A stretch of 64,000 bases of DNA, taken from positions 1 through 64,000 of the forward strand of contig JAQMWT010000524.1 of assembly GCA_029834535.1 (NCBI GenBank), read 5' to 3'. The DNA comes from Chrysophaeum taylorii. Taxonomy: Eukaryota > Sar > Pelagophyceae > Pelagomonadales > Pelagomonadaceae. Position 1 is the stretch's first letter; the number at the start of each line of letters is the position of its first letter. Below the pieces are notes generated by a model, which worked only from the letters and a program-made list of their open reading frames with translations, did no database searches and was not told where the DNA came from. The translations under genes and the position numbers were made by a program. This document shows positions 9,930 to 21,071 of the stretch, piece after piece.

Positions 9930-11940
9930 ACGCGGTGATGCGAGGCATGAAGGGTGAGGACAGCAGTGTACTTAGCCCCCTGCAGCATGTTGTGCGGGAC
10001 AGCGTTGGCCAGTGCCTTAAACGCGAAGAACGGCAGGTGCTGACGGAACAGGCGGAGGAGCTCTGGGTCCGAGTGGTGACCGAATCGTGCGATTTCGTCA
10101 AGAGTCGCGTATCGAATGCGATCTGGGGAGACCAGCAAGAGTGCGTTCGAGTAACTCGCGTTGGTGGGGTACGAGCCAGTGACTGAGTAGCACTTGGTGC
10201 TTTTCTGGAGTGTGTCGCCGACATGGCCGACATAGTCCGCGTACGTGAAGCGTGCCTCGGACATTATGAGTGAGTCCTATGGGGTCATCGAGAGTGATGC
10301 GCCCTCGTGAATCGATCGCGGCAAAGCCTGGATGCGAACGGTTTATATAATGGACCCACGTTGAGGGGCGCGAGCATCTGTGCGCGGCAGCTAAAGTGGT
10401 GGTGAAAGCCACGACCAGAAAGGCGGTACCCTCGGGAACAGACGTAGAAAAGGCGTGTAGCGGCGAAAAAGCGGCGGTCTGGTGGGAGCAATCCAGAATC
10501 TGGGGGACCTGCGAATGGATCGTGAGAGACGCGCGCTTGAAGTAGCCGCATGCGAGCGCGGTAGCGGCAGTGAATGGGATGGGTCCATCCAACTTGTATG
10601 CGTGTGCAGACTCTGATGCGTGATAGCAGCGAAGCGTGTTCCAAGCAGCAAGAGTGGGATGCGATTAGCAGATGGTTGTGCAGCAATGTGAAGACCAGGA
10701 GATTGGGGATGGAATCCATGGAGGCAAAGGGGGTGCCGTCTGCGTCCAGTCCGAGATCCAGAAAGGGTGCCTTGAGGCGTGCGCACATCTGACAGATGCG
10801 GGCGTTTTCGGAAATCGAGAGCTGATGAGCGTCTGTTGTAGGTTTTTTTTTTACGAGGAGAAGATGGCCTTGTGGCTATAATAATCCAGAGTCGAGAGGG
10901 CGACAGTGCCGCGAAGAGCGGGAGCAGGGACCAATAGGTCTGCTGGGATGGTGTGAACAGAATCCAAGAAGGGAACCATGCTCGGAGGGGATGTGAGCCA
11001 GGGGGAGGCATTTTCTCGAGATTGTAGCCATCTAAAGGGTGCCGAGCGAAAACTGCTATGTAGCGGTTCTTGCTGATGGCGTCGCCGAAGGATGAGGCGT
11101 TGTAGACACATGAGTGTCGGAAGTAGCCCATACCTTGATAATGTTTGGCGAGTTGCATGTACTCGTGGTGTGTTTGTTTTCGGGTTTGGGGGAACGTTCT
11201 CGACAATGGCGCAGGTCGGGAGCGTGCAACGAACGAATCGAACTTGCTCTTTGACAAAAAGGTCGGCAGTCGCTGGAGTCGCATAACCGTCGTAGTCCTT
11301 CGTAACGTTTAGATGTTGACATGGTAGAGTAAAGACTGCCATATCGAATCGAGGCATGCGGACTTTTCCGTTTTGGAGGTCGGCAACTCACTGCCGGAGA
11401 TCCCCAAAGTGCTGGGCGTCTGGGAACAGACGTGGCGCGCGAGCACGCAGGGCGGGGTTAATTTCGCAGTTGGTGGCTACGACAATGATTTGTTTGTCGA
11501 ATCGAATCTTTTGCGAAAGGAAGCTAAACACTCTTGGTGGTGTCCACCTCCAATGATAGCAACGCGCAGCGGAGGTCGGTTGTGTGGACACAGAGAGGTC
11601 TGCGGTGCCAGTGAGTGCATACTCTAAATAAGGGCTGGGCAGTCGGTAGGATTCCGTCAAGAAAGCAGAGTGGGCTTGTAATTTGGCGAAATCGAGGGTG
11701 TGAGACTGTGACCGAGCTTTTGCGACGACCTTAGTAGTGATGTTTGCCAATTCATCTTTGAGAGACATGTCACGGCGAGTGTGGAAGCTGACCACATGGT
11801 CGAAGACATTTTCTGGATGAGAGGGCAGTGACAGAAGGCCATTTGATTGTCTGTGAGCGACAACTACGGCAGCGGCACCTAAAAAATTGATTGCGTAGTC
11901 GTGTGGATCTGATGTAGAATGTTTCAGAAGCTCATACAAA
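9930..11940 (-). pseudogene. C5-cytosine DNA methyltransferase domain inside the retroelement
   Basis: Motifs of the DNMT/M.HhaI family occur in the correct order on the minus strand. The motif II/III region is 'TNCEINPALRARAPRLFP' with 'HFGDLR'. The motif IV catalytic loop is 'TLPCQHLN', with the Cys. Motif VI is 'CAIVENVP', motif VIII is 'SKNRYIAVFAR', and motif X is 'KALANAVPHNML' (GNAVP-like). A long segment between VIII and X would be the target-recognition domain. Flanked by gag-like sequence on one side and integrase on the other, it appears to be cargo of the element. Retrotransposons carrying DNMTs are known from dinoflagellates and charophyte algae. Part of a broken fossil. Confidence 0.72.
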
Positions 11941-12569
11941 TAGGGGGGGTGTGGCAGTGGCGGGTCTGTTGCCTGAACATTGAGAGACTTTAGTTGGGAT
12001 GTTTCTCTCTGACCTGTAAACGCGGTCGAAAATCTGGAACGACAAAGAAAACCAAATATAGCGCATAACCAGTGGAGCCTTTGGTGTCCTGGGTAGAGAG
12101 ACCTGCGGCCTGCAGATACAACGGTTTTATGCCGATGAAATTGCTAGCGAGGGTGCCACGTCCCATTCGGATGGTGTGTTCGGGAATCCTGCGGATAGAT
12201 TCGGGAACAAAATTTTTAAATTGTGCGGGTGAAACAAAAGGATGCGCCTCTATCTCGAGCAAAGAAAACTCGGTGCCGGGGCCCTTACATCCGTACAGAG
12301 AGTGAGTCTTGGTGTGAGACTTACCTGGAGTGAAAGCAGTGCATATGAAATCTGCGACCGTGGATGAAATTGTCGATGAAAGTGGATATTTGTCCATCGG
12401 GAGGCTTGGTGCATGATTCGGTAGATTTTCGTTGGCGGCGGCACAGGCGTCGTCGTCGTCAACCGTTACCGAAAAAGTTGGCTTTGATGAAGAGCGCGCA
12501 CGTAATCTTGATGACGTTGCACATAATCTTCAATTGAATCTTCGGGTTGAGCCTCGGTTTCAGGAACTT

Positions 12570-13905
12570 GATCATCGTCGTATAAGTCCGAGTTGACCGC
12601 GATCATCGTACATGGAGCCGTCGTCGTCTATAACGCCCTCAGCAGCGCTTGCGGATAGTCTGTAGCTTGCGGCGGACATCACGAAGGCGAACCTTGAACC
12701 GTTGATCAGGAGTGTGAGGCTTTGGAGGATGCAATGGATTGCAGCTTTATCTTCGTCGAGAAGCTGAGAGTCGTGTGGAGTGCGAAGACAGTTGGCAAGA
12801 CGAGCGAAGCCTTTGATGTGTGTGTGTGGGGGCGCGCGAGTCGAGAAGATAGGAGAGGTATTTAATGCGGAGGATTTTGTGTATCTCCTCTTTGATGGTT
12901 TTGTCGTGGAGTTGGAGTGTGAGGAATCGTCGGTGATTTGGCGGAGTTGTTGCTGAACGTGAAGCGTGTAGTCAATGTAGTGGGCGGGTTCATGGTGCTC
13001 CGGGTTGAAGGGAGTGTTCGTGTACGAATTGTAGACGTAGTGGGCATGGTGGACATGGTTTTGTCCAGCATGCTTGTCGAGTGCGATGCGAACTTGGTGA
13101 ACAAATTCGAGACCAATGGGGTGATTCGACGACCCGAGCTGGTCTATTTCGTCATAGGCCGGGTGCTTGACGGAATCACGACCGGTGTTCAGGAAACGGC
13201 GGAACAGAGGGTGGGTGCACAGTCTCGCGGAGGTACACAATAGATTCTGCTTCTTTTGTCTATAAGGTACGGTTGCGTGATGGGGTAAAGCTTGATTCCG
13301 TTTTTTTTTCTTCTTGATCTTAGAGTTCCTTCAGCTTGACCTTGTAGACATGTTCGTAGAAGGTCTTGCCGAACTTGCGGTAAACGCCGTGGTAATATAC
13401 CAAGTAAACTGGAAAGTCGTGCGTGTTGCCGTCGGTGGAGTGAGTGTCGGGAGCTTTGTCGTACTCAGCGAGATACAGTGGCTAAGAAGAGCGTCGGCGA
13501 GGTCGTTGGAACCGCGCAGAACAGATTCCCACGTATACAAATTCTTGAGAAATTATTGGGTGATGCTGGTTTGTTTCTGGCGTGAGGTGCTCGGTGAAGA
13601 GCTACCAGACATGATAACTCAACATCTGAGGAGTAACTTGGGCGCCGTCCGTCCATAGACTTGAGGACCGAGCTTGGGGGTTCAACGAAGGTGGTGGATT
13701 TGGTCTTAGAATCTTGCGGAGCCGGAGTGGGGGGTGGAGTCGCGGCGGCGACAGTAGGAGGTGGGTTCTTGCCCAAGAGCCTTGCAAATTGAGCTTTGAG
13801 CTCGGCGATTTCTACGGAGCCTTTGGCTTCACTTGCAGCGTGCTTTTCTTGGAGATCTTTGATCTCTTGTTTCATGGTGTCTTGCTGACTGCGAGTACCC
13901 ATTTC
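12570..13905 (-). pseudogene. Gag-like region of the copia-like element
   Basis: The 5' coding part of the fossil begins with a coiled-coil-like stretch (MKQEIKDLQEKHA) and a Pro/Thr-rich linker. Helical sequence follows without a recognisable zinc knuckle. Assignment as gag is by position and composition, not by a specific motif. Reading frames are interrupted. Confidence 0.45.
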
Positions 13906-14876
13906 GTCGTCTTGCTCAGGAACTTCAGAGAGTAGTAGAACTCAGCTGGAAATCCTGTGGAACTTGTCCGATGCGTTAAACGTTGATCGGAGGACAAGTA
14001 CTCTACCGATACCGGACTGGGGCCGTGTACCTAGAGAACAGTAAAAAATCACTGTGTTCCTCGGTAGAGTCGTGAAGCGGTAGGGCTGCCCTTTGTCCAG
14101 TCTCTATCGACACAAGGACAGCACGGTGTTGTTAAACGCAGCGATTTCTGGTTTCCAAGTGTGTGGTGGTTATACTAACCCTATATAGGAATTTGCTATC
14201 TCTAGATTCTCATCCCGCGCGCTACACGGCGTGCTGGGGTGGTTCTTATCTTAGCCACCCATGTACTGGACTGGCCTATTAATTTAGCTCAATGGGCCTC
14301 GCGTGCTGCAGCGAGCGAAAAAACAAATCGAGCCTGGGAGCTGCGCACCAAAAATATATCTTGCCATTGATTCTTGGGGGTCAGATGAGATTACATATGT
14401 TCGACGGCGGCGGCGGGGGCTACCGACGTCTTAGTGTCTGGTTCTCAACGGACCGGGACCGTAGTCCATAAGCGTTTACGTACGTTGCCGTTGTTTGAAG
14501 AACCGCTCGTTCTCGTAGTTGTTGTTCCACAAGTTCGTATCATACTGCTTGCGGCACAACAGAAGACTTGCGCGACGTAGAAGCCCCCGATTGACGTCAG
14601 CTGACGTGGCGTTTGTAGTTTTGTGAACATCAAAAAGCGCGAATCGCCACACATGCCGAAAATTTTAATTTAAACGCCTTGGAATTTTATGGCAAAATTA
14701 ATTAATATTATTATTCTGTGTCGTATAATTATAAAGATTGTATTTTGGGGAAGAAGCCACGACTTGCTCTCGAGTCAAAGACGACTTGCTTTTTTTTCAA
14801 GAGCTTTATTATTAACGAGACCGCGGGCATTAATAATAAATAATAAGGGAAAAGTCAAGTTTCCAACCACCAAATA

Positions 14877-14951
14877 TGTTTGGTCACAGTAAACCCTCAA
14901 CAAGTTTGGTCACTTAAGTTTGGTCAATCCGTATCTGGACTGACCAAACTT
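14877..14951. repeat. TGACCAAACTT repeats, left end of MULE
   Basis: Three AAGTTTGGTCA-type copies (about 14877-14887, 14902-14912 and 14916-14926) are followed by one inverted copy, TGACCAAACTT, at 14941-14951. Arrays like this at transposon ends commonly bind transposase. Confidence 0.8.
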
Positions 14952-15025
14952 ATACTTGAAGAAAGCAAGGATAGGTCTCGCTGACAGAACAAGGCCCGCC
15001 GTGATCAAGCATTTGGGGGTTCTGC

Positions 15026-18000
15026 ATGTCGCGCCGTGACTCCGGAGCGTCCTTCGACTTCGACACGGATGACGAGGAGGTCGATATCGACGAGGGCTTC
15101 GCTCAGGTCGAGCGGGACCGTGCTGGTATCACGCTGACGTCGGGCGACGACGACACCAAGAACGGCAAGCGTGGCCTGACGAAGGTTAACGACTGTGACA
15201 GATCGCCGCGTACGCTGTCGCAGCTCAGAATGTTCAAGCACCACGTTTCGCTGCTTTCACGCTACCCGACGAAATCCGAATTTAGTATGTGCGTTCGGGA
15301 AGAGGCCGAGTTGCAGCAGAAGATGGTCGACACGGGGGGGAAGCAACAGCGTGCATAACATGATCAATACCGCGACGGCGTTGTCGTTCAAGTGTAAAGT
15401 AGAGGGCTGCGGCTTCTTTAAGCGCGCTGCTCGTCGTGATGGGCTTATAGACTTCGTCGTCACGCATGATGAACCCCACACCTGCACAGGAGTTTTTATA
15501 CCGACGAAAACCCAGCCCAAGTCGAACTACCGCGCGGAGCACTTCTTAGAGGCCGTGACGACCATCATCAAGGGCTCTATCGAGAGCAAGTCAGGAGGCA
15601 CTACTCGGAAAAGGCGTCTGATAGATGTCCACAACAACGTCATCAAGGAAAGGCTCAATGAGATGACGAACCGTGAGCATACACTCTCATCCGTCGAGAA
15701 CATCAAGCTCAAGTGCATCCTAGCGCTCTTGGGAGACGAGGAGAGGAACGCGGTATCAGCGGTGTCTTGCGCAGGTCTTGTTTGTGGCTGTTGTCCTGCA
15801 AGGAGATACATGTGTGTGATCAAACTTGTAATGTTCTGACCAAACTTTGTGACCAAACTTGTGACTTTATGACCAAACTTTTGACTTGGAACCAAAACTT
15901 GTGACTTTATGATCAAACTTATGTCCGTGTGATCAAACTTTGTGATTAAACTTGTAGCTGTCTGATCAAACTCTCTTGGTTTCGTGACCACACTTGAAAA
16001 TCGTAGCTTTGTGTGTTAGTATACTTCGCCACATCTACCTTCACGTGTGTGCATCAAGGTCACACTTGTCATTCTCTTAGGCGGAGTTGCACGCTTGCCA
16101 GCGCGCGTTGCGAGCCCACGGTCATGCGGTTAAGTTGTATGGCGCGAAACAAGGAGATCTCCTGAAGGTATTCATGAAGAGGCTCAAGTCTGAGCACAAG
16201 TCGGAACAAGAGTTCAGGCATGGCTCCGACAGGAGCCAGTACAAGAGCTTAGACCTCAACGGCTACAAGATCCCTGAAGCGCTGCAGTCGCCTGCCTTGG
16301 CTGATAGGAAGTTCTTCTTAGGTTACGTCGTCGTGTCGAAACCCCCCATGCGCATGATGAATGCGGGCCTCCTGCGCCGGCAGGCGTTTATTGACGGCGC
16401 TCACTGCCTTGACAACCAGGTGATGATTTCTGTGACCGGCCGTGATGCCAACAACCACCTCGTGATGATATCCACTTCGCGGTGGAACATGACCGAGTCT
16501 GAGGAATCGATCGGCAAGGTCCTTAAACTGACGGTCGAGAGCATCCCGCAGATAAACTGTCAGGGATTCGTCATAGTACAGGACTTCCAAAAGGGAGGCC
16601 TCATAGCGCACGTCACCGTGAGTGACCTCGCTAGCACCATTTGATTCCTCGTCTAATTCCGATTCCTGCGCAGCATACGCCCGAGGCCGACGCCTTCTCG
16701 TGCAGTTAGTCTTTGATGAACTGTTTACTCTTCGTGAATACGTCCTATTCACAGTGAACAGCGGCAGCGAGAACATCGCAAAGATCGCGGAATCCGGGGA
16801 CGCCGCTATCTTTCGTCGCTTTGTTGAGGCGCCTACGAAGGCGGCCAGCGACGGTTTTCATGCCGAACTTTCTCCCTCTCCCAGGGCCCAGCGTTGGGTG
16901 AGTCATAATCTCCTCGTGGCATTGAGTTTTCTGGCACTACAGGTTGCCAGTCGGCGCGAATATGCGCGAAAGCATCTCAACGATCAGGAAGCAGACACCG
17001 TCACAGTGTTAGACGGGCCCAGGGCACTCTTTGGCACGAGTACGAACAACCCGGCGGAGGCTTTCAATAAGAAGCACATCAACGCGAGGTTATGCAACGG
17101 ACCCAAGTCCCTCCAGACCTTGTTCGCTGAGCAGGCAACGACCTACGCGGATACGAGCGCAGCGGCCATCCGGTGCTCAAAAACCGGCGAGAGGCTCACG
17201 TGAGTCTTCCTCGTGTTCGGATGCAAATTGTTGCGTCATTTGTTTCGTCTTGTCTTCGATCAAAATTGCGTGTTTTCGGCCAATAATCTCAAGGGTCTCA
17301 ACCATCTCAAATACGTACGGGCCTACGGGCCTTTGTCTTTTCAGATCAAACTTCCGTTGTTATGTTCAAACTTGTCGGGTTGTTCTATGTGATTTTCTAA
17401 GCGTGAACCGTAGGCCCAACTACAATAATGATGCCCAAGTCAAGGTTGAAAAAAGCAAGACCCGGATAACAAGAGTTCAGCCTTACGGCGGCGGCGCTGG
17501 GGCCAATAAGGGGACGTTCTTGGTGTATGTCAAAGGTGACAACAATCGGCAACTTACGTCCATCGTTGTTATCGGGCAGAAGGGATACGTGAATTTTGAA
17601 GATTCGGAGCAACTCGACGTACTTTCCTGTAGCTGTGGCAACTACGCGCTCTCTCGCTTGCCGTGCGTTTGTATGATTGGAGCTCAGCTAGCTCGCGGTG
17701 AGCGTGCTGAGGATCTCTATCCACTTTGGACCACGACGCAGCGTTGGGAAAATCAATATCGGGTCGGGGGGGAGTTTCCGATTCTCAACGCAACGGAAAT
17801 TGAATCGGCGCAAGGAGAAATTGAAGCCGAATGCAAAGAAGCTGGTGAGGAGTTTGAGCCTTGGCTGCCATCCGCGATCGGGCCCCGACGGACAGGCTGG
17901 CCAAAGAACGACCAACGCCAAGAATCCTTGTTGCGGAAGAATACGGGGTCGGGGTCAAAGAAGGACCGGAAGCGTGCACGAAAAGAAATGGCCAAGACGT

Positions 18001-18560
18001 TCGTCGGGTTGGACCCAGAAGGAACTGCTGCCCGGGTCGCCAGTAAAAAGCGGAGGAAAGGAGGCCGCAAAGCAACCGAGCCTCCCGCGCCTCCCGAGCC
18101 TCCCGCGCCTCCCGAGCCTCCCGCGCCTCCCGAGCCTACCGAGCCTCCCGCGTATACCGAGCCTCCCGCGTCTACCGAGCCTCCCGCGTCTACCGAGCCC
18201 CCAAACAAGCAGCAGAATGAGTCGTCTACAAGCTCGTTTCCTCCCTGGTTGCCAACAGACAAAGAAGCGTGGGACCGTGCGCGCGCCGAGCTCACCACTA
18301 CCCTCAATATGCTTACGGCGCGCGGAAGGAGTGTCATTTCAGTCCGGGTGATGGCTTCGGATGTGCCATATCCCGCTGCGCAGCCTAAACACTACGTTCC
18401 TGGAACAGTCACCTACGCCAGAAACAAGTTCACCGTCACGTACGACAACGGGGACGATACGGAGCGGTATGATGCGAACGACGAAGACAAGGGAATCCTT
18501 GCCGAGCTGAGTATGGGGTACTTCTTACCTTTCGAGAACGATTCGGTGCGATATGTATAG
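15026..18560 (+). pseudogene. MULE transposase gene with three introns and a SWIM-type zinc finger
   Basis: Starts 'MSRRDSGASFDFDTDDEE'. A one-base slip in the G7 run at about 15330-15336 separates the N-terminus from the next frame. That frame has a FAR1/MULE-type zinc finger (CKVEGCGFF ... DEPHTC). The DDE core shows 'FIDGAHC', 'TGRDANNHLVMI' and 'VQDFQKGGL', then 'TSTNNPAEAFNKKHINAR'. A SWIM-like finger, CSCGNYALSRLPCVC, has Cys in place of the final His. The C-terminus has PPAPPEP repeats and a Tudor-like 'TVTYARNKFTVTYDNGDD'. Inferred introns are 15753-16080 and 17200-17401 (both restore the frame) and about 16618-16705 (less certain). If the G-run slip is real the copy is inactive; a sequencing error or a further small intron cannot be excluded. 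Confidence 0.7.
15818..15990. repeat. TGA(C/T)CAAACTT array inside a transposase intron
   Basis: About eight direct copies of TGACCAAACTT or TGATCAAACTT, irregularly spaced, all within the first proposed intron (15753-16080). Two further AAACTT copies occur in the third intron (~17343-17373). The motif is the same as at both ends of the element. Confidence 0.85.
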
Positions 18561-19440
18561 CCGAGTTCAAATGATGTGTGTTTTTATGGGAGTGTCCAAG
18601 AATGTTTGTAGCAGCGAGCTCGTGTGACCCACGGTCCTATCGGGCATGTACAACCAACGCACTCGACACGGAAACAACAGGCTTCGCGCAGGAATCCAAT
18701 CAATCAGGACGGCCTACGCGTGCTCCACCGGCCGAAAAGCCTCGCTCCTCCAAGAAAAGGACCGAGTGCGCCATGTTCTCCACTCGTTCAACAAGGCTCA
18801 CAGGTGACTTGTTTATTTCCAAGCTCCCGCGTCGACTTCAAATCCATGGTTCATTAACGCTCGGGGGGGCACTTCGACATAGCCGTGTGGTTGCCTCGAC
18901 AAGACTGCCAACGACAACCTCCACAACACAATCAAGAGGCACCCTCCTTAGAACCTCTGATGCGCGCTCTCGACCCTGAATCGATTCGCAAAGACGCTCT
19001 CCCTCTCGGATTTTGGGATCCAGGATGGGGTGATCCGTGTCACGCTGGCCCTTGACCTTTGACTTTTGGCGTCCGCCTCTTTTGCCGAAGAAGAATGGCG
19101 GACGGCCACGGCAACAGCACCATGGTGAGTCGCGGTATGGGATGCTCCTACGATGGAAGGTGCGAGAATGGGTCCAGCTTAACCGCGTCAAGCCGTGGGA
19201 AACTGCTGGCGAGGCCGCGCGTCGCTGCCCTCAATATGCGAAGCTCCTATATAATATATCGCCGCCGCGCTGCCTTAGGATGGACCTCCTTCTAAGGCGG
19301 TCATGGGGGGGTGTCCATGCCAATGCCGCGCGTGTAACGCCACGGTAGATTCTGCGTAGCTGCAGCACCTAGCTCTCGTTTTTAAAGCACATTTTCGCAC
19401 CACCAAAAGCGCTCACGCGCCCCCTTAAAAAAAAGCCTCC
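18561..19440. other. 3' segment of MULE without assigned gene
   Basis: Several short frames, for example one coding for 'WKVREWVQLNRVKPWETAG' near 19150-19210, look protein-like. None is long or recognisable. It may be remnants of a second element gene or 3' UTR. Confidence 0.3.
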
Positions 19441-19442
19441 TT

Positions 19443-19730
19443 AAGTTTGATTTAAAAAGCCAAAGTTTGGTCATTTTTTGTGGAAGTTTGAGGAGTAGTG
19501 TGATCAAACTTGTTGACCTTTCTTACAAGGTTATTAATTAATCAAACTTGGGAAGGATGGATTGAGCAAGCTTAATGCAACTTCGGAGTGACCAAACTTT
19601 TAACTGATCAAACTTCTATTGCAAGTGACCAAACTTGTGAATTTTTCCTCCTTAAATGTCATAATACATCAAAATCGAGCAAACTTGAAAGAAATTGACA
19701 AAACTTCTTGACCAAAACTTGACCGATCCC
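19443..19730. repeat. TGACCAAACTT repeats, right end of MULE
   Basis: About ten exact or near-exact copies in both orientations, for example AAGTTTGGTCA near 19464, TGATCAAACTT near 19501 and 19604, and TGACCAAACTT near 19589 and 19626. The surrounding sequence is AT-rich compared with host genes. Confidence 0.8.
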
Positions 19731-19945
19731 TAATAATAATAATTCCGTAAACGTCTACACACTACGGGTTTCCAAGAAACAAATTGAGGCCAGACGGGGG
19801 AGCGCAAGACGAGAAAGTAGGCTCCTCATCCTCCTCCTCCTAATCCTCCGCTTGCGCAAGATCGATCGAAGAGGAAGGTGATCAGTCGACAAAGAGAAGA
19901 ACGCGCTGTTCCGCGCAGTGCAAAAAAAAGGAGGATAAAAAAAAT

Positions 19946-20854
19946 TTAGGCGCGGGAGCCGAGGGCGTCGAGGGGGTCTGGTGGGCGCTGCTGTGCCCGT
20001 ACGCGGTCTCTCGCCTTGTTGAGGAGCTCGATCTGCTTCTGGCGGCGCTTTTCGGCGTTGTCGTTACGGGCGGCCTGGTCCATGTTGAGGAGGGGGTTTT
20101 GGCGCGGGGTCGAGTCGTCGGGCCATTTGCGGGCGTCGCCATCTCGACGGGATTCGCGGAGAAAAATGGGATCGGGCAGCGCGCGGCCGAGCGGGTAAGG
20201 CCCGCCGGTTTCACCATCGAGCCAGTAGAGCTTCTGGGATCGTCGGGCGGCGTAGAAGGTGTAGGCGAGGGGGGCGAGCTCGGCGATGTAGGAAGCGGCC
20301 TTCATGCAGGCCCAGGTGAGGAACCAGGCGCGCGGGTTGACGTCGTTGGCGGTCGCGGCCAGGACGATGCCGGCAACCAAAAATCCAGCGGATCCAGCGA
20401 GGCAGATGTAGAGACCCTGGCGGCCCGCGTCGATGCAGCAGTCGCGGCAGAGCCAGCAAAAGCCGTACAAGCATCCCCCGGGTTGGAGGCAGGGACTCGT
20501 AGCGAAGAACCGGAGACCGTAGTCGTACGCGACGAGAAGAATAGAACTCAGGGTAAGCCATCCCGCGTATTCGAGGGCCCCCGCCGATCGCGGGTGTTCG
20601 TTCTGGACGTAGGCCGACATGAAGAGCGAGAAGCACAGGACGCACACAAAGTAGCACACGCGGTCGGTGCGGTCGAAAGGGTGAAGAGCGTGGCCCCGCC
20701 ACATCGAGACGAGGGTGTGCTCGTTTTCGAGGTAGAACAGCCAGTCCTCCTTCCACTCCTCACCCCCGAACCACACCACGCGGCCCTGGGCGAACCCGAC
20801 GCGGGCGGCGCGCTCGTTGTCGCTAGCATGGGTGCCGTCGGGAGAATCCTCCAT
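19946..20854 (-). CDS. Four-pass membrane protein of unknown function
   Basis: A 302-aa protein. Residues 1-60 are soluble and contain 'NEHTLVSMWRGHALHPFDRTDR'. Predicted membrane segments are ~66-83, 95-117, 147-169 and 176-201. A Cys-rich loop (C122, C128, C133, C136, C139, C140) lies between the second and third. The C-terminal third is charged (KRRQKQIELLNKARDRVR) and probably cytosolic. I do not recognise a functional family. The 'HPFDR.DR' entry into the first membrane segment resembles uncharacterised algal membrane proteins. The gene is divergent from the KNL1-like gene, 217 bases away. Confidence 0.7.
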   Translation of the reverse strand: MEDSPDGTHASDNERAARVGFAQGRVVWFGGEEWKEDWLFYLENEHTLVSMWRGHALHPFDRTDRVCYFVCVLCFSLFMSAYVQNEHPRSAGALEYAGWLTLSSILLVAYDYGLRFFATSPCLQPGGCLYGFCWLCRDCCIDAGRQGLYICLAGSAGFLVAGIVLAATANDVNPRAWFLTWACMKAASYIAELAPLAYTFYAARRSQKLYWLDGETGGPYPLGRALPDPIFLRESRRDGDARKWPDDSTPRQNPLLNMDQAARNDNAEKRRQKQIELLNKARDRVRAQQRPPDPLDALGSRA

Positions 20855-20991
20855 GACACGTGTTGCTTACCCTTTTTTTTAAAATTCCAAAACTATATTC
20901 GTAATAATACTACTGTATCCGGATACTATTCTAACGTCACGGCGCGAAGAAGGATTACAACGGTCCACGCCTGGTTGCACCCCCCCCTCTT

Positions 20992-21038
20992 CATTCTTTC
21001 TTTCTTTCTTTCTTTCTTTCTCATTCTTTCTTTCTTTG
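20992..21038. repeat. (TTTC)n microsatellite in divergent promoter
   Basis: A TTTC run in the 217-base gap between two divergent genes. AAACCCTAG, a telo-box-like motif, follows at 21053-21061, ten bases before the ATG at 21072. Confidence 0.8.
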
Positions 21039-21071
21039 GGGGGCTTGAAAAAAAACCCTAGAATTTGAATT

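Larger units (their letters stand above)
7900..14300 (-). mobile_element. Broken Ty1/copia-like retroelement carrying a C5-cytosine methyltransferase
   Basis: A minus-strand fossil. From its 5' side (right) to its 3' side (left) it shows a gag-like region (~13.9-12.6 kb), an unassigned segment (~12.5-12.0 kb), a cytosine-5 DNA methyltransferase domain (~11.9-9.9 kb), a copia-type integrase (~9.6-8.9 kb) and a linker rich in Pro/Thr (~8.7-8.0 kb). No reverse transcriptase or RNase H is visible to the left of the integrase, where copia elements carry them, and I could not find convincing LTRs, so the left part seems missing. The coding parts are spread over several frames, with on the order of ten breaks. 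The copy is therefore dead, but young enough for motifs to be read easily. Boundaries are approximate. Confidence 0.7.
14459..19769 (+). mobile_element. Mutator-like (MULE) DNA transposon
   Basis: A plus-strand transposase gene (15026-18560) lies between AT-rich ends packed with TGACCAAACTT-type repeats. The proposed ends pair imperfectly: CGTAGTCCATAAGCGTTTACG at 14461-14481 against the inverse of CGTAAACGTCTACACACTACG at 19746-19766. Both contain GTAGT and CGTTTACG. These may be terminal inverted repeats, but identity is only moderate and no 9-10 bp target duplication is obvious, so the limits are tentative. The element directly follows the copia-like fossil. Confidence 0.6.

Noticed and set aside
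9824-10264. Independent small gene on the minus strand
   Set aside because: It contains the last methyltransferase motif (ANAVPHNML) and belongs to the retroelement-borne domain.
13950-14300. LTR of the copia-like element
   Set aside because: I compared it with the 7.7-8.0 kb region and saw no direct repeat; an LTR cannot be supported by eye.
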